From the NCBI GenBank assembly GCA_029891385.1, contig CM057229.1, positions 558,001-622,000 on the forward strand: a stretch of DNA of 64,000 bases, given 5' to 3'. Numbering within the stretch: the stretch's first letter is position 1; each line of letters begins with the position of its first letter. Positions 1 through 9,743 of the stretch are shown here, in pieces. The position numbers and the translations under genes are program-made. A model generated the notes under the pieces. That model was given only the letters and a program-made list of their open reading frames with translations, ran no database searches and was not told the DNA's origin. This DNA comes from Erythroxylum novogranatense. Its lineage: Eukaryota > Streptophyta > Magnoliopsida > Malpighiales > Erythroxylaceae.

Positions 1-1107
1 AGTCATGAACAGGCACGTAGTCCTATGTTCGAAAAATCGATTACATACAAGGAATCCAAAAGAATGTTGGTAGAAGAAAGAAACTAACTACTTAAAGTAC
101 GTACCTCGAGCTTCTGAACAAGCTCCTTGGCATTTGGAGCAGAAACAATGATACTACGCTGTGAGGGTTTGATGAAACCATCTTCCACTGCCTTGTCGAT
201 GAAAGTGAGTAAGTAGTTGTAGTAGCCGTCTACGTTAAGCAAACCTACCTGTCGTTGTTAGTTGGAGAAACAAAGTTCAGAAGTTGACCTAGCAGAGTTT
301 AAACAAAATGGAGTTTCTTCTTTTACTACAGGCTTGTCGTGGATGCCAAGTTGGGACCAGGTAATGACTTCTAGTAACTCCTCCAGAGTTCCATATCCAC
401 CTGTATGTTATCAGAACAAAACTTTCATAAACATCAGATGATTGTGTTGCGCTTTAGACAGAGGAAGAAGTGCAAAAGAGAGAGACCTGGTAAGGCAATG
501 AAACAGTCGGAATGGCGGGCCATCTCGGCTTTCCTTTGGTGCATGTCGGCTACTGGTCTTACCTCTCCAACTGTTTCTCCAGTCAGCTGCTTTATAAAAG
601 CGGAGCTTGTTACATCTAAAGAAAGAGCTTGCCTGGTCTCGAAATAAATTTAATCGAATCGAATTTTATTATATCCAAGTCTCGTACCTCTTTGCTCATC
701 AGAGTTTTTGGTATGATACTGAGGAAGAAAAAGAGCAGCCAATTCATTCATATGAAGCAAAAGTAAATCAATTTCAGACCAGAAATGAGTTGATGCATAC
801 ATACGTACCCTATTACACGGCCTCCACTGCGATGAACCTCCTGAGATATCAAGCCCATCAATCCAATACTTCCTCCACCATAAACAAGACCCAACCTTCT
901 CGAAACCTTCCCAGAGAAAACCAGAAGAAGTCATCGCATACAAAGCTATAAAGAAAGTTAATGAACCCAATGATGAACAGAAATGGCTACCAGTTCTCTG
1001 CCAAGCTCGAGAGCAGCATCGGAATAGCAGTCTCTTTTACCAGTACTGCTTCCACAAAAGACACAGACCTTTTTGAACCTCGACTTCGTTACTTTGTTGT
1101 CCTCCAT
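1..1107 (-). CDS. LOG: LOG-type cytokinin riboside 5'-monophosphate phosphoribohydrolase, 3' end off window
   Basis: LOG enzymes release active cytokinin bases from their riboside monophosphates in the cytosol and nucleus. I trace seven exons on the minus strand: 991-1107, 809-906, 688-718, 487-586, 330-400, 105-248 and 1-22 (continuing). All introns are GT-AG and the phases agree, giving 194 visible residues; the family is usually about 215-220. The protein starts [20 protein letters not shown]. It holds the nucleotide-binding stretch [13 protein letters not shown], a 31-base micro-exon encoding [10 protein letters not shown], and the family motif PGGYGTLEE, formed across the exon 4/5 junction. 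[11 protein letters not shown] follows in exon 6. The start at 1107 was chosen because it is the first ATG before the conserved FCGSS block. No stop or frameshift is seen, so the gene looks intact. Which LOG paralogue it is cannot be decided here. Confidence 0.93.
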
Positions 1108-1171
1108 ATCTCAACGCTCAGAACCAAAGAAGCTGGACCCGACACCAAATTAGAGAGATAGATTAGCTTCG

Positions 1172-1179
1172 TTATATAG
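1172..1179 (-). promoter_or_regulatory. Putative TATA box of the LOG gene
   Basis: Read on the minus strand this is CTATATAA, 65-72 bases upstream of the LOG start codon. That would place transcription start near 1140 and give a short leader. This is inferred from position and sequence only. Confidence 0.5.
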
Positions 1180-1291
1180 ATAATTCAGATGCAGAAAAGG
1201 AAGGGCCGGCTAAACTGTAGTGTTTCGTACCGTAAGTGGAATGCTGTTGTGCCACGTAGACGCGCAACTAAATTCGCCGACAGGACATACC

Positions 1292-1359
1292 CACGTGATA
1301 GAATACGACCGGGTTCATCTTTTTCTCCAATCTGCGACCCACTAAGATCCACCCACGTG
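1292..1359. promoter_or_regulatory. Two G-box/ABRE-type CACGTG sites upstream of LOG
   Basis: Perfect CACGTG palindromes lie at 1292-1297 and 1354-1359, both preceded by CC, about 185-250 bases upstream of the LOG start. CACGTG with an ACGTG core is the known target of plant bZIP and bHLH factors (ABF, PIF and MYC classes). Function here is inferred. Confidence 0.45.
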
Positions 1360-2944
1360 TGCACTCTTCCTCCACCGTCTCAGCTTTTGTGGACGACACT
1401 GGTTATAGTTAGACATCCCCACGAATATGCCTTAGCCTAATCCATCATTCTTGGGTCAAAATTCTCATGATCTACCACATTGAAACTTTGACTTTACGCT
1501 TATTGTTCGATAAAAAAGAGACATCTTTTGACTTACTGTGGATTCCCATGCACCAGAATACTGTTACGGGTTATTCTCTTCTTCTCCTCCAAGCCAACAG
1601 TAATAACAGTAAACCTAGTTCGAACAAGAACAGCATATATTAAAAAAAAAAAGGCATTCAATTAGAATGTACGTATGATCCTAACACACAGGAGTCTGTT
1701 TCATGTGTTTTTAAGTTTCAAATGTTTTTCTAAAAGATGCTTTTGACAAGTGAGAACATGCGACTTTTCCATCATCGGAATAGACCAGACATCCAATCAC
1801 AGCAGATGCCAAGTGAGAGATGGCTTCCACAATGACCAAGCTAAGTAAAGCTATGCCATTTCTTCAGAACAACTCGCAAACATCACCATCAGAGAAGCTC
1901 CTAGTCAATAACGTTAATCCATAACTTTTTTTCGATTGTCACATAACATGTCCCTAGAGATATATCCGTATGGTATACTCATCACTTACGTGAACAAAAT
2001 CTCAGAAACTAACTGACCGTATTGGTCGACCGGTGTCATGTCTAGGATCCGAATTAATAAACATAAGAATAATGGAAAAAGGCCGCAACTTTCTCCGGTT
2101 CCTGCGCTCACTCTGCTCAGGAATAGTAAAGAGTGGCCAAAGGAGGCATTTGCTTGACTGCCTCATCGAGAGCTTTTAAGAGTTACAGTCCCAGCACTTA
2201 GCAGATTAATTAAGACAAAAGCTGGAAATTAGCGGAACTTGGCTGGTTAAAAAAGAGCATAATTATCAAGCTATAATTGTACCAGGAAACCGTTTCCAAG
2301 CAGAAAGCGACGTCTTTAATAAAACGATTCCCTATAAGTTTATTTAAATTAGATTGATTTTTTAAATAACAAACTAATTTTATAATATTTATAACATATA
2401 TTAACCTGTAAGGAATGACATTTTCTTCACTATAATATTTTATATATGCACATTTTAAATAATAATATTGGTTCATTTTGATTCGACGAAATCAGATGCG
2501 TTCTTGATTTGGATCGATGGAATTGATCTTGAATCGAAATTAGAACTGAAGGTTCTACAAAACAAAGAAGACACGTCGGGGTTGTTTCGATAAAGCCTCC
2601 GACGCTCAAGTCGATCTTTTATGTAGGTGAGATCGTAGAATCTGAGAGAAAGTTTAGGGTTATGATTACGTCTTATTATGATGAGTTATACATTATATAT
2701 AGGCGTGTCTTTAGGTTTATGTCTTTACGTCTACATGAGAGACTTCCTTTCTGAGCGGTATGGATGTATTGATTGGACTGCAGGCCGACATAGCCAAAAG
2801 ATATAAGACTGATCCTTGAAAGATAGACCGACCGACCCACGGGTCGTTATGACTAGGTTCGGATCCAGCACGATCGATCCGACCAAATATATTAAAAATT
2901 AAATATATCTTGATATTTTCACTTTTTAAACATGTACATATATA
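1360..2944. other. Intergenic DNA; short coding-like relic near 2.1 kb
   Basis: No intact gene is seen. Around 2075-2195 the minus strand reads a coding-like segment (ALDEAVKQMPPLATLYYS, then AQEPEKVAAFF) with two stops in about 40 codons; I do not recognise its family. The stretch 2490-2890 is less AT-rich and looks like old repeat sequence, but its ends are not definable. Confidence 0.3.
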
Positions 2945-3203
2945 CAAGGTGGTTCCTAATATTTTATAGGCCTTGGGTAAAATATAAAAAAAGTTCCTAT
3001 TTTTACATATTTTTGGACTCTTATAAAGAATAAAAAGAATAAAAAGTATGAGATTTTTTTTATTTCTTTAGAAAGTCAATAGTGAACTCTATTTTACTAT
3101 ATTCCATTTTTTATGAGAGTAAAAAAAAGTCCTATTTTATTATTTATAAGGATGGGCCTTGAGTAGGTGCCTTGGCAACCTTTGCCTAAGGACGACTCAT
3201 GTA
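2945..3203. mobile_element. Short non-autonomous hAT-like element (MITE)
   Basis: This element of about 259 bp has no coding capacity. Its left end (CAAGGTGGTTCCTAATATTT) and right end (GGGCCTTGAGTAGGTGCC, then GCCTAAGGACGACTC) closely resemble the left and right ends of the element that carries the Helitron at 23618-61550. A near 8-bp duplication flanks it (CATATATA at 2937-2944, CATATGTA at 3204-3211), but an 11-base match CATGTACATAT at 2931-2941 and 3198-3208 makes the exact ends ambiguous. The hAT-like label rests on the 8-bp duplication of the second copy. Confidence 0.6.
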
Positions 3204-5662
3204 CATATGTATTAACCATGATTATTTTATATCTCTTTTCCCTACTAATCATAATGAAATAAAAATATTTTTAAGTCGTGTTCTTATAAATCATTTTATA
3301 TGTAAATAATTAATATTAGTCAGTTAATTTTATCAAACTTCTTTAACAAATGTCTAATATTATCAACCGATCAAATTAGCTAGTTTAATTCGATATTAAC
3401 TAACTTATGATATAATCAATTATTAGTTAATGCATGCACTAATTGCTAGACAGGTTAATAATTGGAACGCAACAAAAACTTATCAAGCCAACGAATCTAG
3501 GAACGAGATTACACGCAGTTTCATTTGTTATAAATCATTTTTTCAATTATGATATTTTAATTTGAAATTCCAAATGCAAGAGTCAAAAAACATACCCTTC
3601 CCTTCAAAATAGATACTTATAGTCCTCCTATAAAAATTATTTAATTTGAATGAGTAAACTCAATTCTTGAATTTAATTTAAATTTATAAATTGAGTTAAA
3701 CTGTTGCATATTTAATAGACTGCACTATGCTAAATGATTGTAGAGTCGTTTCTTCGAGCATAAAAACTAAAAAGTCTACAAACACGCATCGGTCAACATT
3801 CTAGGGTGGAAAAGTAGGACTCCTCTGTATTAATGACTTTGCAAGTTGCAGAGAACGGAACTTGCTGATATTCCATAACCCACCTCCATTTTATTTTCCT
3901 ACATCCGACAAGTATGCATAAAATGTGGATAATAAGGTATTATTGTACAGTGGATACGTTCTTTAATTGTTTATTTGTCAGTGACTACACATTCTTCGAG
4001 CCGTATGTTCTGGAGCACGAAAATGCCCCTGGACGCTTATTCTGTACTTACGAAGCTTCCCATGATAGAGGCCTTCACCTAACTCATGCAATGTATATTA
4101 CCTTACTACAATCACTTACAACGGAATTTGATGTATGTCCATCTGTCAATAAAATTGACTACAAATTTGCAAAGTTTTCATTATTGATAAGTATAGTAGG
4201 TTTTGCCTGATTCAATTTAATTCAAAATTAATAAATAAAAATTAAACTAAGTAAGTTTCAATCAAACGAAAAGGATGATTCGAATCTCAACTTGAAAATA
4301 CCAACTTTTTTAAATGATATCATTTTATTTAATCATCTAAAATTATATTATTTTAATTAATTATAATAAAACAATATAGTTTGAATTTGAATCATGCAAT
4401 TTAAATTTGATCGAATTTTCAATCATTCTTTAACTATTTTTTTAAAATTAAAATTTTATTTGTTTTATATACTTATTTATTTTTCTGTTTATTTGTTTAC
4501 TATTTATATTTTATTCATACAATTATTTGTATATATTTTAAACTTTTAAAAAATTGGTCTTTATTTTCTTTTAGTCTATCAAACATAATTTTTTTAGTCA
4601 CGTATTTTTAAAATTTTTCAAACTTTGTATGTAAGATTGATTCTAATCAAAATATTGTTGTTTTTTCAGTAATTCGATTCATTATTATCTCTATTATGAA
4701 CATGAACACGAGAAGTAAGCATATTTCAAGAAAGTTTCGAAGGGGAAAAGTTGGATGAAAAAGGACCCAAAACATGACATGACATGTGAGAGAAACATAG
4801 TCGGAAATTGGAAAGAAACATAGTCTCAGCCTGTCAGGTTGGACTTTCCAGTATCGGATTAAACAAATTGGTCGTTCCAAGCAGGTGGTTTTTGCGTGTA
4901 CAACTTCCATGGAATTTATTCCAAAGAAAACGACCCTTGTCTTACGTCACTTCCAACCCTTTTGGAACTTCCTTTCACTGCCTTAACGTTAAACGTTAGC
5001 GACTAGGAATCTAAGGCAGTGAGGATTTTCCTGAACACGGTTTTCAATCCGGAAATATAATAAAATAACAGGGATTCTTATAAATATTTTTGAGTTTTTG
5101 TATTCAAGCTGTAAAATTCGACTCCTATTTTCGGGCTAAAAATACATTTTGAATCTTACGTTTATAATAGAATATATAATAAATCTGGATATTTTAAAAT
5201 ATTTAAATTAAACATTAACGTTTTAAATTTTTTAAAATAGACTCTAAATAAATAGAAAATTAAACGAAACTAACTTTTCATCAATTAAATAGCCTCTAAA
5301 TAAATAAAAATTAAACGAAACAAACTTTTCATCAGTTAAATATTACGTTAAAATAAAAATAAACTCTACTACAGCTTGAAAAAGAGACTCCTCTTATGAG
5401 ATTATAATATTTGATTAATTTATAAAAGTTGATTAAGTGAAAATAAAACTCACTTTTTATTTAAAAATATAAAATAACATTCTGTCAGTATTTACTTAAC
5501 ATTTAACTATCTGACTTGTATCAAAAATTTATGTCTATTCTAAAGATTTTTAAATTTTGAATTAAATTATATTATAAATTTTAAGATTTAAAATGCACCT
5601 TTGGCAGCTAACTCTAAATAAACTAGTGATGGCAAATCATACGTACAGGAAAACAAGTGACA
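3204..5662. other. AT-rich intergenic DNA with no supported gene
   Basis: I see long A/T tracts and scattered short ORFs without recognisable motifs, no splice-linked exons and no clear terminal repeats. A 98-codon ORF at 3914-4210 on the plus strand starts with ATG but resembles nothing I know, and I do not call it a gene. Confidence 0.5.
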
Positions 5663-5875
5663 GAGGCCTAAAAGGTCCGCAGGAACAGAGTATATACTCC
5701 TAAAGGGGTTCAGAATTGGCCTTTTGAAAGTTGTTTAACCTTCAGCTCCGGTCCAATCATAAATAAGGGGCGGAGGCCTAAAAGGTCCGCAGAGAATAGA
5801 GTGTATATTCCTGAAGGGCTTCAAAATTGGGCTTGGGGAAGTTGTTTAACTTTCAGCTCCAATCCATTGTGATGC
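5663..5875. repeat. Two-copy tandem repeat, 110-bp unit
   Basis: The unit starting GAGGCCTAAAAGGTCCGC occurs at 5663 and again at 5773. Both copies run through a matching stretch ending in AGTTGTTTAAC and a CAGCTCC core. The copies have diverged by scattered substitutions and small indels. Confidence 0.75.
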
Positions 5876-5921
5876 AAACACTAATACACCATGTCAATAG
5901 TTGTCTGTTTCTCACAGCCAG

Positions 5922-6475
5922 TTTTTTTTTTTTTTTACATATAGAAGAAGCAAAACATTGCTTAGTGAAGGGTTCCACCAATAACAGCCACCCTTCTATA
6001 CGTCGTGGAGATGTGTTTAGTACATAGAGTTCTACCGGTAGTGGAAAACCTAGTTTGGCTAGTGAGTCGGCCAAAACATTGGTTTTCCTATGTACATGGC
6101 GAATATCTACTTGCCAGTCCTGATCCAAGAGCAACCTGATTTGCTTAAGGATGTTGTTCCCTTAGAAGTCGTCGCTATCATTATTAAGAAGGTCGACAAC
6201 CTCTTTGCAGTCAGGATGTAGTTCGATCAATTGATATCCTAGTTGGTAAGCTATGGTCAACCCTTGTAACATGCCTTAAAGCTTTGCTTCAGTCGATGTG
6301 CATACGCTGATGTTTTGCGTGAACCCCGTGATCCAACGTCCTCAAGATCCCGCCAGCGACCACCTGATTCTCTTGTGCCTTCATAGCGCCATCAGTGTTA
6401 AGTCAAACTCAATTTGGAGGGGGTGGTGTCCATTGTTGATTCCTCCACTGCTCGCCACATCGTCGTCCAGTGTTG
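5922..6475 (-). pseudogene. Relic of an L1-type LINE: RNase H domain and poly(A) end
   Basis: The minus strand encodes a broken plant non-LTR RNase H domain: first WIMGFTQNISVCTST, then GLTIAYQLGYQLIELHPDC, then WQVDIRHVHRKTNVLADSLA, which is the C-terminal part of that domain. Stops and a frameshift interrupt it between about 6170 and 6400. On the plus strand a long T run at 5922-5936 is the complement of a poly(A) tail, so this is the 3' end of a truncated LINE copy. It differs from the large LINE further right. Confidence 0.7.
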
Positions 6476-6539
6476 TAGTCCTGAAAAGCGCAATCAATTT
6501 CCTTGCTTTGTGCTCGATCGGAGTGGAATAGATGTCGCA

Positions 6540-7458
6540 CATTGGGTTGGGTTCAATTGAAGTATTAGACTTTACAAAAAGTAAAACATTAAAAAATTTA
6601 AGTTTGGTTAAAATGTACTATATTTGAGAAAGTTCAATAATACGCAATTTATAAAAGATATAACATATCACAAATAATTAGGTGAATATATGCTATTAAT
6701 AATTAAATATGATCATGTTAATAATAAATTAGATTGAACTAAAATCGAGCATATAAGATTGAATTCAATTTGTTCAAGTTTAAATTTAATTTTGATCAAT
6801 TTTAATTTTATCCATTAATGTTTAGTTGATTTAATTTGAGTTTGAATTAACTTATTATAGTTAATCAAAAATTTTAAAAAATTATTAAATTCGAATTTGA
6901 TTGAACTTAAATATTCAAAATTAAGTTTGAATGTCATTCAATTGAATATAATCATGAATGAGAGAACGGTTGGTAAGTTGTTTTCCAGTTTCCAATTCAA
7001 TCAAAGTAGTTTTCTTACACTCTTTGATCCAAATAAGCAGCGGACTACTCATTAAGTCAATGATGTCAGGTAAAGAGATTCCACTAATCATCCTAATTAT
7101 TGTCTTCGGTCTTTTGACGCGTCAGAAATCAATCTCTTCTGATTGAAAAAATAAAAATCCTACTAAATTACACAATTTCAATTTAAAAAATGAAGATATA
7201 TTAAATTTATAAATATTATTCAAAACACGTTATTCGTAAGATATTACTTAAGTGATATAAAAAAAATTATGAATAGGATTTACCAACCGACCATGAGCAG
7301 CATTAAATCTTATGTCAGTGGACTTATGTGATCATGGGATCCAATGCCACATGCCCATTTCATGACGAAGGGTTGGTGTTCCTTCGACTGTGGCTAAAAG
7401 TAGAAACTGAAGCTCTTCAGAGAGCTGCAAATCAGTTGGTCTGATTTCACAACATAAG
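6540..7458. other. Intergenic and upstream region of the first OPCL1-like copy
   Basis: Strongly AT-rich up to about 7270. A TATAAAAAAA stretch at 7256-7265 lies about 200 bases upstream of the next start codon and is a possible but distant TATA element. No gene or defined repeat is seen. Confidence 0.35.
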
Positions 7459-8677
7459 ATGGTTCCGAACAAATTGTCTGAGATCGATCCAAGAAGTGGT
7501 TTTTGCAAGTCCGACTCCATTTTCTACAGCAAACGTAAGACACTGTCTTTACCAGAGAAGGACTGTTTAGATGTCACCACTTTCATTTCCAGTCAGCCTC
7601 ACCGTGGCAGCACAGCTTTCATCGACGCCACCACGGGCCAAGAACTCACCTACAAGCAGCTGTGGACAGCGGTGGACTCCGTCGCCGCCGGTTTGTCGGA
7701 GTTAGGAGTCCGCAAGGGCCAAGTTGTCCTCTTCCTGTCTCCAAACTCCATCTTCCTCCCCATTGTTTACCTTTCTGTGATGTCCTTAGGTGCCATTATA
7801 ACCACCACAAACCCTCTCAACACTCCTCGAGAAATAGCTACACAAATTGCCGATTGCAGCCCCTCACTCGTCTTCACCACTCTCCAACTCGTCCCAAAGC
7901 TGGCGCCTTACAACTCAAGCCTGCCTATCATCCTCATGGACGATCAAAACGACTACGAAGGTAGAATCCTGACAACTTTTTGGGACATGATTAAGAAACC
8001 ACCGAGAACCCTCGTCACAAACCAGGATGTCGTGTTCCAGGACGACATTGCCACGCTGCTTTACTCATCAGGAACTACCGGTCAAAGCAAAGGCGTGATG
8101 TCTTCACACCGTAACGTGATCGCGATGACACAAAGTCTCGTTGAACGCATGAAATTAGATGAGAGAGAACGCATTGTTGTATGTACTGTTCCGATGTTCC
8201 ACACCTATGGCCTATCTATAGCTACTTGCTATCCAGCATTAGGATCCACCATCATAGTACTCTCGAAATTCGATTTGCAAGAAATGTTATGGGCAGTTCA
8301 GAGGTATAAAGCCACCGATCTTCCTCTTGTGCCACCTATATTAGTCGCAATGGTCAATGGGGCTAATGAGATAAAGTCAGAGTATGATTTGAGTTCGCTC
8401 AAGTCGGTTCTTTGTGGAGGTGCTCCTCTGAGCAAAGACATGATAGAAGGGTTTTTGGAGAAGTACCCAACTGTGCAATTTCGTCAAGGTTATGCGTTGA
8501 CTGAATCGAACGGAGGTGGTGCATCGACGGAAACCATGGAAGAGTGCAGGAGATATGGCACGGCAGGGTTGTTGACGGGGAGTCTGGAGGCGAAGATTGT
8601 TGATCCTGAGACCGGCAAAGCTTTGCCGGTGAACACAACTGGTGAACTGTGGCTTAGAGGTCCCTACATTATGAAAG
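7459..8677 (+). pseudogene. Truncated OPCL1-like acyl-CoA ligase (4CL-like 5), first exon only
   Basis: The open frame encodes 406 residues of an ANL-superfamily ligase very similar to the complete copy downstream. The shared N-terminus is [15 protein letters not shown] in place of [15 protein letters not shown], and TTFISSQ, the AMP-binding loop SSGTTG at about residue 203, and GELWLRG are present. Reading runs into a normal donor (AAAG|GTAAGA at 8678). No second exon (the GYF..EATSS block) is found before the next copy starts at 9744. The C-terminal lid domain with its catalytic lysine is therefore missing locally. The conserved motif YGLTES reads YALTES here (Ala 346). It may be a dead partial duplicate or an alternative first exon spliced to the exons at 12052-12952, since the phase matches. 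Confidence 0.75.
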
Positions 8678-8703
8678 GTAAGACTATCTCTTCTCACTCT
8701 TGA

Positions 8704-9743
8704 ATAATTCACATGATGACCTACCCTGTCAAGTATAGGAGGATCTCCAACCAAGATTTGGTGTCATTGGATGAGGTCTGGAAAGTATTAAGATATTGAC
8801 AATCATATTAGGAACGCTTCCTGTTAAGTCACTGTGCGATAGAGATAGTTTGTCTTCTCCCTCTTCTTCAGGTGTTGAAAGTTGGGTCATAATACAAGAA
8901 TGTTAGAGAAAATAAGTGAATATTAGGATAACTTCGTATTAAAAATAATATTTTAATAGTTTGATTTCGTATGTATAAAATTACACTAAGCATAATCATA
9001 TGTAAACGTTAATTATTACAATCATATGCATCCAACTTTTAAAATTCAAACTAATTTAAAACAATTTAAATGAATTTTAAAATTATTTTAAAATTTAAAA
9101 TATAAATATGTTTTAGATACCATTGTATATTGCAAATATGATAATTTATTATTTCTAAAGTCGCAAAATTATCCATAAATGTTCATTGTCATCGATATTC
9201 AGTTAAAGTTCCGTTGAAATGTGAAATTTAGAAAGGTTGGATAATAAGCATATCCCTATGTAATAGAGCTGTTCAGATATGAATATTCATATACTTTATA
9301 ACAAATTTATATATTATAAATTGTGAGTTAGTCTGTGTTTACGAATTATAGAGACAATTACAAGCATAAGGGTAACTTTAAATACAAATTTATTATAATA
9401 AATTACATTTGATAGTGATTGGTAATTATGATTCAGATTATTATTAATATATAATTTTTTATAAGATTTTGTGCTTTATTAATATTTGAGAAACTTGAGC
9501 GTTAGCACGAGGTCGATTGTAAAATTTTAAGACAGCGGTCAGTTTTATTCAGACATACTTGTGTTTCATCTAACGGTCCACGACTGCAACCTCGAAAAGT
9601 CTACCGTCATGGCGTCCTTCAAAAGTCAAAAATGACCAGCTTGTTGTCTACTTTAAGAGCAAGACCAGGTTCGTAGACCAAACAGCGGATAACCCACTTT
9701 GAGATCGGAGATATTGAACTACGTATCAAACGCCTGCGATACC
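8704..9743. other. Spacer between the two OPCL1-like copies
   Basis: About 1 kb, mostly AT-rich. I searched it for the second-exon block of the upstream copy and found none. The last 200 bases become GC-richer and contain TTGAC-type W-box cores on the minus strand (AAAAGTCAAAAATGACC, near 9620-9636). W-boxes are WRKY targets and would suit a wound- or jasmonate-responsive gene, but this is inference. Confidence 0.4.

Noticed and set aside
8704..9690. Downstream exons of the first OPCL1-like copy
   Set aside because: I searched for the GYF-EATSS, GWLRTGD and NPSGK blocks and found none before the second copy.
9699..9743. Upstream extension of OPCL1 (frame open from 9699)
   Set aside because: There is no ATG at its start, and the conserved N-terminus begins just after the ATG at 9744.
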